DNA of 64,000 nt from positions 124,001 through 188,000 of the forward strand of contig NZ_CAJNBK010000003.1 in NCBI RefSeq assembly GCF_905220975.1. The letters run 5' to 3'. Source of the stretch: Paraburkholderia haematera (GTDB taxonomy: Bacteria; Pseudomonadota; Gammaproteobacteria; Burkholderiales; Burkholderiaceae). Of the stretch, positions 46,495 through 54,709 are shown piece by piece. Numbering within the stretch: position 1 is the first letter of the stretch; each line of letters starts with the position of its first letter. The position numbers and the translations under genes were made by a program. The notes beneath the pieces are model-generated. The model searched no databases, was not told the origin of the DNA, and worked only from the letters and a program-made list of their open reading frames with translations.

Positions 46495-47061
46495 CACACA
46501 TCTTCCGACGACAACGCCATCGACCGCCGTATCGCCCAGCGTCTACGAGAGCTCCGCGCCGAGCGCAACTGGTCCCTCGACCATCTCGCGAAGCTCAGCA
46601 ACGTCAGTCGCGCCACCCTGTCGCGCCTCGAAAATGCCGCCGTGAGCCCCACGGCGAGCGTGCTAGGCAAGCTTTGCGTCGCCTACGGCTTGCCGATGTC
46701 GCGCCTCATGCGCATGGTCGAAGAAGACTTTGTGCCGCTGGTGCCGCGCGAGGCACAGGTGGTCTGGACCGACGCGAGCGTCGGCTTCCGGCGCCGCTCC
46801 GTGTCGCCACCGGCCCAGGCGCTGAGCGGCGAGGCGCTGGAGTGCGAACTCGATGCCGGCGCGCGGATCATTTACGACGCATCGCCGAAAGCCGGCCTCG
46901 AACATCATCTGATCCTGCTCGAAGGGCAACTGCAGATCACCGTCGACGGCCGGAGCCACGACCTGCAACCTGGCGACTGCCTGCGCTACCAGTTGTTCGG
47001 TCCCAGTGCCTTCGTCACGCCCGCGCACAGCGCGGCCCGCTACATCCTCTTCATCATCTGA
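46489..47061 (+). CDS. XRE-family regulator with C-terminal cupin domain
   Basis: A 190-residue regulator. The N-terminal helix-turn-helix runs RLRELRAERNWSLDHLAKLS, then NVSRATLSRLENAAVSPTAS and LGKLCVAYGLPMSRL (residues 15-70). The C-terminal cupin has HHLILLEGQLQITVDG, then LQPGDCLRY, residues about 138-165, which should bind a small ligand. Such regulators control acetyltransferase, transporter or detoxification genes. ATG 46489 matches the family start; an earlier frame extends to 46381. It is followed after 12 bases by a GNAT gene that it probably controls. Confidence 0.88.
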   Translation: MEHTSSDDNAIDRRIAQRLRELRAERNWSLDHLAKLSNVSRATLSRLENAAVSPTASVLGKLCVAYGLPMSRLMRMVEEDFVPLVPREAQVVWTDASVGFRRRSVSPPAQALSGEALECELDAGARIIYDASPKAGLEHHLILLEGQLQITVDGRSHDLQPGDCLRYQLFGPSAFVTPAHSAARYILFII

Positions 47062-47073
47062 GTTCGAGCGACC

Positions 47074-47601
47074 ATGAGCGCGACCACCATCACGACCTTT
47101 TCCGCCGACGATCTCCTTCGCCATCTGCCCGAACTCGGCACGCTGCTGCGCGCCTGCGTTCATGACGGTGCGAGCGTCGGTTTCGTCCTGCCGTATAGCG
47201 TCGAAGAGAGTGAGGCGTTCTGGAGCGGCAAGGTGCTGCCGTCGCTACGCGCGGGCGGGCTTGTGCTGCTCGTCGCGCGCCATGGCGAGTCGATCGCCGG
47301 CACCGTGCAACTGGATTACGACACGATGCCGAACCAGCGGCACCGCGCCGAGGTGCGCAAGCTGTTGGTTCATCCCGCGCTTCGCCGCCAGGGCGTCGCG
47401 AAAGCGCTGATGACGGAACTGGAACGCCGTGCGCATCACTTGCAGCGCAGTCTGCTGACGCTCGATACCCGTACCGGCGACAAGGCCGAGCCGCTCTATG
47501 CCGCCCTGGGTTATAGGACGGTCGGTGTGATTCCGCAGTTTTGCCGCGACACGCTGTCGGAGCGGCTTGATTCGACCACCATCATGTACAAGGCGCCATG
47601 A
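47074..47601 (+). CDS. GNAT-family N-acetyltransferase
   Basis: A 175-residue GNAT enzyme. The central strand GLVLLVARHGESIAGTVQLDY is followed by the acetyl-CoA loop VRKLLVHPALRRQGVAKALM near residues 90-110 (R-x-x-G-V-A/G), then LLTLDTRTGDKAEPLYAALGY near 135-155, the usual end of the fold. It is coupled to the XRE-cupin gene just before, so the regulator probably senses its substrate. Relatives act on antibiotics or amino-acid analogues, but no substrate can be named. Confidence 0.88.
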   Translation: MSATTITTFSADDLLRHLPELGTLLRACVHDGASVGFVLPYSVEESEAFWSGKVLPSLRAGGLVLLVARHGESIAGTVQLDYDTMPNQRHRAEVRKLLVHPALRRQGVAKALMTELERRAHHLQRSLLTLDTRTGDKAEPLYAALGYRTVGVIPQFCRDTLSERLDSTTIMYKAP

Positions 47602-47646
47602 GGGTGGCACAGGCAAGCGCGCACGATGAGCGATGCGTAGCCGGAA

Positions 47647-47663
47647 AGCCCGCGATGCGGGCT
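47647..47663. terminator. Hairpin between convergent genes, probable terminator
   Basis: AGCCCGC-GAT-GCGGGCT, a perfect 7-bp stem between the convergent GNAT and LysE genes. On the minus strand it is followed by TTTCC. Confidence 0.5.
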
Positions 47664-47687
47664 CAGGCGAGTCTTCAATAGGTGAAT

Positions 47688-48320
47688 TTAGCGGCGCGCG
47701 TCGAACGCGATCCGCACGGCCAAACCGGCGAGCACGGTGCCCATCAGCCAGCGCTGCACCAGCAGCCACACCGGCCGCCCGGCGAGAAACCCGGCGATCG
47801 AACCCGCCATGCTCGCAATCAGCGCGTTGATCGTGACGGCGATGACGATCTGCACGCAGCCCAGCGCGATCGACTGCGTGAGCACGCTGCCGTGCGCCGG
47901 CGAAATGAACTGCGGCAGCAGCGACAGATACATCACGGCGATCTTCGGATTCGCGAGGTTCGTGATGAGGCCCATTGTGAAGAGCTTGCGGCGGCTGTCG
48001 TGCGGCAGGTCGCGCACCTGGAACGGCGAGCGGCCACCCGGCTTGACCGCCTGCCATGCCAGATACAAAAGATAAAGCGCGCCGCCGAAACGCAATGCGT
48101 CGTACGCGTAGGGCACCGTCAACAGCAGCGCCGTGATGCCGAACGCCGCGCAAAACATGTAGAACACGTAGCCAAGCGCAACGCCGCCAAGCGACACGAG
48201 CCCGGCGCGCCGCCCCTGGCAAAGCGATCGCGAGATCAGATAGATCATGTTCGGGCCGGGCGTGAGCACCATGCCGAGCGAGACAAGGGCGAAGGCGAGC
48301 AACGTTGTAGCAGCGGGCAC
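47688..48320 (-). CDS. LysE/RhtB-family amino-acid exporter
   Basis: A 210-residue inner-membrane exporter with about six hydrophobic helices. The N-terminal TLLAFALVSLGMVLTPGPNMIYLISR holds the LysE/RhtB hallmark TPGPN; later parts are GLVSLGGVALGYVFYMF, KLFTMGLITNLANPKIAVMYLSLLPQF (with NPK) and a last helix VLAGLAVRIAFDARR. Family members export lysine, homoserine, threonine or similar compounds. It is divergent from the glycine riboswitch and D-amino-acid dehydrogenase, about 170 bases away; a shared task in amino-acid balance is possible. Confidence 0.9.
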   Translation of the reverse strand: MPAATTLLAFALVSLGMVLTPGPNMIYLISRSLCQGRRAGLVSLGGVALGYVFYMFCAAFGITALLLTVPYAYDALRFGGALYLLYLAWQAVKPGGRSPFQVRDLPHDSRRKLFTMGLITNLANPKIAVMYLSLLPQFISPAHGSVLTQSIALGCVQIVIAVTINALIASMAGSIAGFLAGRPVWLLVQRWLMGTVLAGLAVRIAFDARR

Positions 48321-48487
48321 GGCGGTCTCCTCTGTGAATTAAAGTTGGGCAGTGCCGCCCAATATAGCCGATGCCGTCAATTCAAGCCTTCAGTCCGGAC
48401 ATAAAAAATGGGCATTCGGCGCTGCATCACAGGAAACACTTGCAGGGAAGTTTATTGCCCGGTATCGTCGAGCCGTTCTGCAATGCA

Positions 48488-48683
48488 GCGCGGGAGAGAT
48501 CGTCAGAGGGTTGTGACGACGCCGACGGAGCAACCGCCCCGGAAACTCTCAGGCAAAAGGACCGCGCAGCTGGAACATCTGGAGAGCGGCGCCATGCGCG
48601 CCCACCGAAGGGGATTCCCCGCATACCGCTTGCATCGCACGCGTAGGCTCACGGGAAGAAACTCTCAGGTACATGGACAGATG
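48488..48683 (+). promoter_or_regulatory. Tandem glycine riboswitch (gcvT-type, two aptamers)
   Basis: Aptamer I is closed by GCGCGG (48488-48493) with CCGCGC (48562-48567) and contains GGGAGAGA, GCCGACGGAGCAACC and GAAACTCTCAGGCAAAAGGAC. Aptamer II is closed by CATCTG (48576-48581) with CAGATG (48678-48683) and contains TCTGGAGAG, CACCGAAGGGG and AAACTCTCAGGTACATGGAC. These are the conserved cores of the cooperative glycine riboswitch. It ends 65 bases before the D-amino-acid dehydrogenase start, so glycine should raise expression of that gene. Confidence 0.93.
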
Positions 48684-48748
48684 GGGCATCGACGCCGGTT
48701 TCGAAACGAAATCGACACCGGTGATGCTCAACTACTCTGGATCATGTC

Positions 48749-49960
48749 ATGTCACGAATCGCCATTATCGGCGCCGGCATTACCGGCGTCACGACTGCTC
48801 ACGCCCTCGCGCAGCGCGGCCACTACGTCACCGTGTTCGAACGTCATCGCTATGCGGCGATGGAGACCTCGTTCGCCAACGGCGGCCAGTTGTCCGCCAG
48901 CAATGCCGAAGTCTGGAACAGCGCCGCCACCGTGCTGAAAGGCCTGCGCTGGATGCTCACGCGCGACGCCCCGCTGCTGCTCAATCCGATGCCCACGTGG
49001 CACAAGTATTCGTGGATGGGCGAATTTCTGCGGCAGATTCCGCGCTATCGCGCGAACACCGTCGAAACGGTGCGGCTCGCGATTGCGGCGCGCGAGCATC
49101 TGTTTTCGATCGCCGAGCGCGAGGGGATCGACTTCGATCTGGAGCGGCGCGGCATCTTGCACATCTACAAGACACGCAAGGAATTCGATTCGGCCAGCAA
49201 AGTGAATGAAATACTGCGCGAAGGCGGCCTGGATCGCAATCCGGTGACGTCGAGCGAGTTGCACGCAATCGAGCCCACGCTGCAGGGTGATTTTTTCGGC
49301 GGGTTCTTTACACCGTCGGACTCGACTGGCGATATTCACAAGTTCACACGCGGGCTCGCCGATGCGTGCGTGCGGCATGGCGTGGAGTTTCATTACGACG
49401 CGGAGATTACCGCGATCGAGCAGCCGGCCGAGGGGCGATTCTCGCTGAGCGTGAATCTGGCTGGTGAGCCGCAGCAGTTTGCTTTTGACCGGATCGTGGT
49501 GTGTGCCGGTGTGAAGAGTCGCGACTTCGCGGCGATGCTTGGCGATCATGTGAACGTGTACCCGGTTAAGGGGTATTCGATCACCGTTTGTCTTGATGAT
49601 GAAGTGAGCCAGCAGCGCGCGCCGTGGGTAAGTCTGCTCGACGATAGCGCGAAAATTGTGACCAGCCGGCTCGGCGTGGATCGGTTTCGGGTTGCCGGGA
49701 CGGCGGAGATCAATGGATTCAATCGGGATATCCGGTCGGACCGGATTGCGCCTTTGGTCGATTGGACTCGACGGTATTTTCCTGAGGTAACGACTTCGAA
49801 GGTGATTCCGTGGGCGGGGTTGCGGCCTATGCTGCCGAGTATGTTGCCGAAGGTCGGGCGCGGAAAACGGCGCGGTGTTTTTTATAACACCGGGCATGGA
49901 CATCTGGGCTGGACGTTGTCGGCAGCGACGGCCCAGGTCTTGGCGGGGGCGATTCAGTAA
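48749..49960 (+). CDS. FAD-dependent D-amino-acid dehydrogenase (DadA-like)
   Basis: A 403-residue DAO-superfamily flavoprotein. The N-terminal FAD motif is IAIIGAGITGVTTAHALAQRG (GxGxxG) with the acid VTVFERH; SFANGGQLSASNAE is the DadA family signature. Later parts are ADACVRHGVEFHYDAEI, CAGVKSRDFAAMLG, VYPVKGYSITV, and the C-terminal FYNTGHGHLGWTLSAATAQVLA, the FAD-closing end. DadA oxidises D-alanine and other D-amino acids to keto acids and passes electrons to the respiratory chain at the inner membrane. The riboswitch upstream suggests that glycine itself or a glycine-linked pathway is the main concern of this copy. Confidence 0.92.
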   Translation: MSRIAIIGAGITGVTTAHALAQRGHYVTVFERHRYAAMETSFANGGQLSASNAEVWNSAATVLKGLRWMLTRDAPLLLNPMPTWHKYSWMGEFLRQIPRYRANTVETVRLAIAAREHLFSIAEREGIDFDLERRGILHIYKTRKEFDSASKVNEILREGGLDRNPVTSSELHAIEPTLQGDFFGGFFTPSDSTGDIHKFTRGLADACVRHGVEFHYDAEITAIEQPAEGRFSLSVNLAGEPQQFAFDRIVVCAGVKSRDFAAMLGDHVNVYPVKGYSITVCLDDEVSQQRAPWVSLLDDSAKIVTSRLGVDRFRVAGTAEINGFNRDIRSDRIAPLVDWTRRYFPEVTTSKVIPWAGLRPMLPSMLPKVGRGKRRGVFYNTGHGHLGWTLSAATAQVLAGAIQ

Positions 49961-49979
49961 GCTTTTTTTGCCGCAGGCC

Positions 49980-50001
49980 CCGGTGTCCGCAAGGACACCG
50001 G
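49980..50001 (+). terminator. Strong hairpin after the dehydrogenase gene
   Basis: CCGGTGTCC-GCAA-GGACACCGG, a perfect 9-bp stem. The T-run lies before it and not after it, so it may act as an mRNA-end stabiliser more than as an intrinsic terminator. Confidence 0.45.
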
Positions 50002-50019
50002 CACCTCGATGGAGCCCAC

Positions 50020-50289
50020 ATGCCTAAATCGCGCCCGGCTGAGCACAGAGCAGGCCATGCCACTGGCAACACGCGCCTGACCGACGGCCAGATCGCCGCT
50101 GAAGCCAAAACGCGGTTAGCGTGGGACGCAGCGGTCCCTCAAAATGCCATCCAGGTAAAAGTCTCCCACGGTCGCATCACGCTGCTCGGCGAACTTCACC
50201 GTGACCAGCAAAGAACCGCGGCACTCGAAGACGTCACCCGCCTGTTTGGCGTAGCAGGCGTCTTCGACCACACCACGATCAAAGCGTAA
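50020..50289 (+). CDS. Small BON-domain protein
   Basis: An 89-residue protein with a BON domain covering most of its length: TDGQIAAEAKTRLAWDAAVP, then IQVKVSHGRITLLGELHRDQQRTAAL and VFDHTTIKA, here the strand-helix pieces. It lacks a signal peptide, so it is cytosolic, unlike the OsmY type. BON modules bind phospholipids or other hydrophobic surfaces; cytosolic versions are found in stress-linked genes of Burkholderia. Stands alone. Confidence 0.8.
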   Translation: MPKSRPAEHRAGHATGNTRLTDGQIAAEAKTRLAWDAAVPQNAIQVKVSHGRITLLGELHRDQQRTAALEDVTRLFGVAGVFDHTTIKA

Positions 50290-50415
50290 TGGCATGAACT
50301 GGAACCGGCCTGCACCCGCATCGCTCGACAATGCCTCGCGATCTGCCTCGCCTCGCAGGTATGAGCCGGCTTCATCTTCCACAACAGTAGCTTCGTTGGC
50401 GTTCACCTGAACGCG

Positions 50416-50622
50416 CTACGCCGGCTCTTTCTCATTGCGTTGTGGTGGCTGGTACCGCCATTTACTGGCGCTGGGGTCGTTGCGCGCATCGTCGCGCTCG
50501 CGTTGTTCGGCACGCGCCTCATCGGCGCGACCCAGTTCGGCGCGCCGGTCGCGCACGGCGGCTGGCGAATCGGCCTGACGCAACGGCGACGACGAACGCC
50601 GCGGAGAAGGTATTTGCGACAT
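50416..50622 (-). CDS. Small highly charged hypothetical protein (68 aa)
   Basis: ATG 50622 has GGGAGG upstream. The product is strongly charged and disordered (RRAELGRADEARAEQRERDDARND, with clusters of Arg and Glu/Asp). No domain. The good ribosome site and the following small membrane protein gene on the same strand support a real gene. Confidence 0.55.
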   Translation of the reverse strand: MSQIPSPRRSSSPLRQADSPAAVRDRRAELGRADEARAEQRERDDARNDPSASKWRYQPPQRNEKEPA

Positions 50623-50654
50623 GGTGCCTCCCTTTTTCGAGGATGTGGAACGGA

Positions 50655-50777
50655 TCAACGTTTCTTGCCGGTCCAGCGATGGTCCGGGCGGTTTAGGAGA
50701 CGAAGCTGACGCAAGTACATCGAAGCACCGACCATCAGCGCCAGGCCGGCCACGATGCCCCAGATTGCGGATGTCAT
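50655..50777 (-). CDS. Small single-TM membrane protein (40 aa)
   Basis: ATG 50777 has AAGGA upstream. The peptide begins MTSAIWGIVAGLALMVGASM, one membrane helix, then a positive tail LRQLRLLNRPDHRWTGKKR that should face the cytosol. It lies 32 bases upstream of the 68-residue gene on the same strand. No known family. Confidence 0.5.
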   Translation of the reverse strand: MTSAIWGIVAGLALMVGASMYLRQLRLLNRPDHRWTGKKR

Positions 50778-51090
50778 GATTTTTCCTTGGCCCGCCCGCC
50801 GCACAGCGCTTGATCGCCTGCGACGTGACGACGGGCATCCGATTGTGCGCGCGGCTAATTTTGAACAGACCGGGTTGCGACGCACCCTAAGCAAGGATCA
50901 TGCGCTCAATTGACCGCCGTGTCTGTACGCTGTTGGAGCATTGGGCCTTTGGCGCGCCAGCGGCCGCCGATCTTGCGTTAGACTTTAAGCCAGCATTAAG
51001 TGAATGCGATTAAGCTTTTCATGCTAAATGCGCGACGGCGGACCGCATGTGGCGCTCCTGTCCTGCTCGCCCATCATCCGAACGGCCATC

Positions 51091-51216
51091 ATGTCGACAC
51101 CCAGCCGCCTCAAAGCGCCTCTGATTCTTGTTGTTTCGCTCGTGCTGTTGTGTGCCGGCGTCGCCGTTCTGGTGGGCGTGTTCGGCCTGCTGGTCAAACT
51201 GCTGGGGCTTGGCTAG
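51091..51216 (+). CDS. Small single-TM membrane protein (41 aa)
   Basis: ATG 51091 gives MSTPSRLKAPLILVVSLVLL followed by CAGVAVLVGVFGLLVKLLGLG, a short positive start and one long membrane helix. An earlier ATG at 51028 would add a non-hydrophobic leader. There is no strong ribosome site, so confidence is modest. It resembles short membrane peptides of Burkholderia with no known role. Confidence 0.45.
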   Translation: MSTPSRLKAPLILVVSLVLLCAGVAVLVGVFGLLVKLLGLG

Positions 51217-51253
51217 CGCGCCGTTGGGGGCCGTTGGGGCCCGTTTGGGGCCC

Positions 51254-51958
51254 TTAAGCGCCTCCTGCCGTCCCGCCGCTCAGAAGCATATTGACGTCGA
51301 TATCGGCCAGCTCCCCAATCCGCTCGATCGTCACATCCGCGGGCGGATTGCTGGAAATCTCCCTGGGATCGAACGCGTAGTGCCCCTGGCGAGGAAAAAC
51401 CGTGGTCAGCCTCTCTCCCCAGGCCTTCTTCATGGCCGTCAGAATCCGTAACTTGTCATCCACCATCACGTACTGCCGGGCGGGATAGCACTCCATCACC
51501 TGATCGAGCATCTGCTCCTTATGGATGTAGATCAAAACCCGTCCCTCGACCTCGTCCCATAAGCCCGAGCGGGCGATCTTGCGCGGTTGGAACACCACGT
51601 CGCCGTCGGACAGAATCACCGCGGGGCCTTGCTTCGATACGTGTTTGATCGCATCCAGTGCCCCCGGATACAGCCGGTTCGCAAACGGGTAATCGATCAG
51701 AAACGACGACATCAACAACAGGCGCGTGTCCCGCGGGTGTTCCCACCGATAGCGCTGCAACGCCCCAAGGTAATCGGCGTAGCCCAGCTCGGCGCGCAAG
51801 TCTTCAAAAATTTCCCAGTACCGTGCGCTGTTCTGCTCGCCGAACTCGCGGATCATGTGTGCACGTAAATCCGCCAGCACGTGATCGTTGTCCAGCAGCG
51901 TGTTATCGCAATCGAACAGAAACACGACGTCGTGAGGCGTAGCGTCAGCAGCTTGCAT
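51254..51958 (-). CDS. HAD-superfamily hydrolase
   Basis: A 234-residue HAD phosphatase. Motif I is FLFDCDNTLLDNDH (nucleophile Asp in DCDNTLL, residues about 16-22), a helical cap follows, motif II is VILSDGDVVFQPRK near residue 115, and motif IV VMVDDKLRILTAM near residue 165. The substrate is probably a phosphorylated sugar or nucleotide. It starts 16 bases after the stop of the 6-phosphogluconate dehydrogenase gene and is co-transcribed, so it may dephosphorylate a pentose-phosphate side product. Confidence 0.88.
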   Translation of the reverse strand: MQAADATPHDVVFLFDCDNTLLDNDHVLADLRAHMIREFGEQNSARYWEIFEDLRAELGYADYLGALQRYRWEHPRDTRLLLMSSFLIDYPFANRLYPGALDAIKHVSKQGPAVILSDGDVVFQPRKIARSGLWDEVEGRVLIYIHKEQMLDQVMECYPARQYVMVDDKLRILTAMKKAWGERLTTVFPRQGHYAFDPREISSNPPADVTIERIGELADIDVNMLLSGGTAGGA

Positions 51959-51973
51959 CGCGGCTCCCTTGAA

Positions 51974-53011
51974 TTAGCCCGTTTGTCCGTTCGTCGGCGT
52001 GGCCGCTTTCTCGACGTGACCGCCAAAGTCGTGCCGCATCGCCGACAACACCCGATTCGCAAAATCCGCGTCGCCGCGCGAACTGAAACGCGCGAAGAGC
52101 GCTGCGCTCAGCACCGGCGTCGGCACGCCTTCGTCGATCGCCGCCGCGACTGTCCAGCGCCCTTCGCCCGAATCCGATACGCGTCCTGCGTAGCTTTGCA
52201 GATCGGCGTCGCTGACAAGCGATCCTGCTATCAGGTCCAGCAGCCACGAACCAATTACGCTGCCGCGCCGCCAGACCTCGGTGACCTCGGCGAGATTCAA
52301 CTGGTATTGGTAAAGCTCCGGGCGGCGTAGCGGCGACGTTTCGGCATCGGCCTCACGCGCGTGTTTGCCGGCGTCGGCGTGGCGCAGAATGTTCAGGCCT
52401 TCGGCATACGCGGCCATCATTCCGTATTCGATGCCGTTGTGAACCATCTTCACAAAGTGCCCCGCCCCCTGCGGACCGCAATGCAGGAAGCCCTGATCGG
52501 CCGTACTGGTGCCGGCTGTGCGGCCCGGCGTGGCGGGCGCCGAGCCCGCCCCGGGCGCGAGCGTCGAGAAAATCGGTTCGAGCCGTTTCACGACCTCGGT
52601 CTCACCGCCGATCATCAGACAGTAGCCACGCTCGCGGCCCGCGACACCGCCGCTCGTGCCAACATCCACATAGTGAAGCTGGCGCTTTGCCAGATCAGCG
52701 CCGCGGCGAATGTCGTCGTGGTAATACGAGTTGCCGCCGTCGATCACGATGTCGCCGGGTTCGAGCAAGGGCACGAGGTTCTCGAGCGTCTTGTCGACCA
52801 CCGCGGCGGGCACCATCAGCCACACCGCGCGCGGTTTTTGCAGTTGCGCGACGAGGTCCTCCAGCGAGGCAGCGCCCGCGATGCCCTCCTGCTTCAGCCT
52901 TTCCACTGCGGCCGGTTGCACGTCGTAAGCGATGCATTGCTGAGCGCCCTTCGTCAGGCGGCGCACCATGTCCGCGCCCATACGTCCCAATCCAATCATG
53001 CCTAGCTGCAT
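51974..53011 (-). CDS. gnd: Decarboxylating 6-phosphogluconate dehydrogenase (YqeC type)
   Basis: A 345-residue enzyme of the short 6PGDH class. The NAD(P) motif MQLGMIGLGRMGADMVRRL lies at the start; DIVIDGGNSYYHDDIRR near residue 85 and DVGTSGGVAGRERGYCLMIGG near residue 118 are substrate-binding signatures; GAGHFVKMVHNGIEYGMM near residue 185 holds the catalytic Lys and Asn-His. It makes ribulose 5-phosphate and CO2 in the oxidative pentose phosphate pathway. A proline/alanine-rich insert with GAGSAPATPGRTAGTS lies between the last two motifs. The start at 53011 (GGAG) is preferred; the frame runs on upstream. Confidence 0.93.
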   Translation of the reverse strand: MQLGMIGLGRMGADMVRRLTKGAQQCIAYDVQPAAVERLKQEGIAGAASLEDLVAQLQKPRAVWLMVPAAVVDKTLENLVPLLEPGDIVIDGGNSYYHDDIRRGADLAKRQLHYVDVGTSGGVAGRERGYCLMIGGETEVVKRLEPIFSTLAPGAGSAPATPGRTAGTSTADQGFLHCGPQGAGHFVKMVHNGIEYGMMAAYAEGLNILRHADAGKHAREADAETSPLRRPELYQYQLNLAEVTEVWRRGSVIGSWLLDLIAGSLVSDADLQSYAGRVSDSGEGRWTVAAAIDEGVPTPVLSAALFARFSSRGDADFANRVLSAMRHDFGGHVEKAATPTNGQTG

Positions 53012-53231
53012 CTCTCGCTCCGGAAAGTGTCTCGTTGCGCTCTTCGAGCCGGTTCGCCGTACTGGGGCCCTGCCGCACGCTTCATCCGTGGCAGGCGGCT
53101 CTCCTGACTTTAGGTGCGTTTGACGTGATCCGGCTGACACACGGTAGCAGCCCCGGATCGTCCGTGCAGTGAATCGGGCATCCCCGCCTGCAATGAACGA
53201 CGATACGCTTCTTTGCAAGAACGGCGAACCC

Positions 53232-54677
53232 CTAGCGCCGTTGCGCTTGCCCCTTCCTGTATTGCGTGCGCGCAAAACGCCGCGCCGCGTGCCACATCTG
53301 CGGATAGCGGTAACCCGGCACGGCGAACAGCACCAGCGCGCAAAGCGCCAGCAAACCGCAGAACAGGAACGTGCCGCGATAGCTGAACGCCTGCACCAGC
53401 AGACCCGACAACACGCCGGAGAGAATCGAGCCGACCCGCGCCGCATTGAAGAACAGCGCGGTCGCGCGGCCCGGCGCGTGCGGCATCAGATCCTGCACAT
53501 AGGTCATGCCGAGGCACGAGGTCACGGCGACCACGAACGCATTGAGTATCTGCATCGGGATCAGCACCTGAACGCTCCCCGCCAGCGACATCGCGACGAA
53601 ATACGCGGCATGAACCGCCGCGCAGGCGGCCAGCCAGTTGGGCTTATGCAGGCTCGACGACTTCGCGCCGAGCGCGAGCATCATCGGAATTTCCGTCAAG
53701 GCGCCAAGGCCGAGCATGACCGATACGTCCAGATGCGTGCCGCTCAGGCCATGCACGATGTAAAGCGGCAGCACGATCATGGTGGCGTTCGCGGCGAGAC
53801 CGAGCAAGGTGAGCGCCGCCACGGCACGGCGGATGTCGTTCGCCGAGGCGACGCCCGGCAGGTCCTCGTGCGCCTCGTCGCCGGGCGCGATCAGCGGCGG
53901 CACGGTGATCGCGGCGGACGGTTCCGATGCCGTGTCTTCCACCGTGTGATCGCCCAGATGGCCTTGCGGCTCCCGCATGCGCCAGACAATGGCCGCGCAG
54001 GCCCCGAAGCTCGCCGCCGCGAACAGGAAGAGCCCATAGAAACCGGCACCGGCGAGCACCAGCGCGCCCACCGACGGACCGAACACCCACGCCGCCGAGA
54101 GGATGGTCCGCAAGGTGGCGCTCGCGAACGCTCGCTCCGCCTGGTCCGGCACGGGCAGCGCCGCGCGGCTGAACGAGAACACCATCGAGATGGCCGAGCC
54201 GCCCGCGCCGATAAAGACAATGCCCACCGCCAGCAATAGCCGGTAGTCACGCACCACGCATAAACATAGATAGCCCAGTGCGGCGGCCACCAGTGCCGCC
54301 AGCAGCAAAGGCCGATGTCGTCCGCTCGCATCGCTCCACCGCCCGGCGAAGGTGCTGGCGAGCACCCCGCTGGCGGCGATCAGTGTCATGAAGATGCCAA
54401 GCTTGAGCGGCGTCATGCCGGCACGCTCGACGCCGAACAGTGACAGATAGGGAGCGGTGAACGACATCGCCACACCGAGCATGAGGGTGGCGGCGGCCAG
54501 CGGCTTGAAGCCAGGGATGTGCAGCAGGTCGAAAAAGCGGGCGGTTTTCAACACGGATGGCGGTGGGTCAGGGAAAGCGGGTCCGCGACGCGCGATGCGC
54601 GCCGCCGACTTCGTGGCCGGAACAACCGGGGCATTATCGACCTGGCTTGCGAGCGCGTAAACCTGCGCCCCCTGCAT
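53232..54677 (-). CDS. MFS transporter (sugar efflux-like)
   Basis: A 481-residue major-facilitator protein with 12 hydrophobic helices. A soluble tail of about 55 residues precedes TM1 (PLAAATLMLGVAMSFTAPYLS). The loop 2-3 signature is GRWSDASGRHRPLLLA (G-x-x-SD-x-xGR-RP). A charged loop of about 40 residues (DHTVEDTASEPSAAITV) separates the halves. The pattern resembles SetA-type sugar efflux pumps. No good ribosome site at 54677, so the true start could lie later. It may share a transcript with the DUF2628 gene 32 bases upstream. Confidence 0.88.
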   Translation of the reverse strand: MQGAQVYALASQVDNAPVVPATKSAARIARRGPAFPDPPPSVLKTARFFDLLHIPGFKPLAAATLMLGVAMSFTAPYLSLFGVERAGMTPLKLGIFMTLIAASGVLASTFAGRWSDASGRHRPLLLAALVAAALGYLCLCVVRDYRLLLAVGIVFIGAGGSAISMVFSFSRAALPVPDQAERAFASATLRTILSAAWVFGPSVGALVLAGAGFYGLFLFAAASFGACAAIVWRMREPQGHLGDHTVEDTASEPSAAITVPPLIAPGDEAHEDLPGVASANDIRRAVAALTLLGLAANATMIVLPLYIVHGLSGTHLDVSVMLGLGALTEIPMMLALGAKSSSLHKPNWLAACAAVHAAYFVAMSLAGSVQVLIPMQILNAFVVAVTSCLGMTYVQDLMPHAPGRATALFFNAARVGSILSGVLSGLLVQAFSYRGTFLFCGLLALCALVLFAVPGYRYPQMWHAARRFARTQYRKGQAQRR

Positions 54678-54709
54678 CCCAATTTTGTGTTGCGCGCCGT
54701 TGTGAACAA

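Noticed and set aside
49980..50001. Hairpin as a sure rho-independent terminator
   Set aside because: The stem is strong, but the T-run is on the wrong side for the dehydrogenase transcript, so it is given only modest confidence.
50416..51216. Small genes as a toxin-antitoxin pair
   Set aside because: The short proteins are not arranged as a coupled pair and show no toxin or antitoxin fold.
53169..54239. 356-codon plus-strand frame opposite the MFS gene
   Set aside because: It is highly Arg/His-rich without hydrophobic core, a shadow of the transporter's codon bias.
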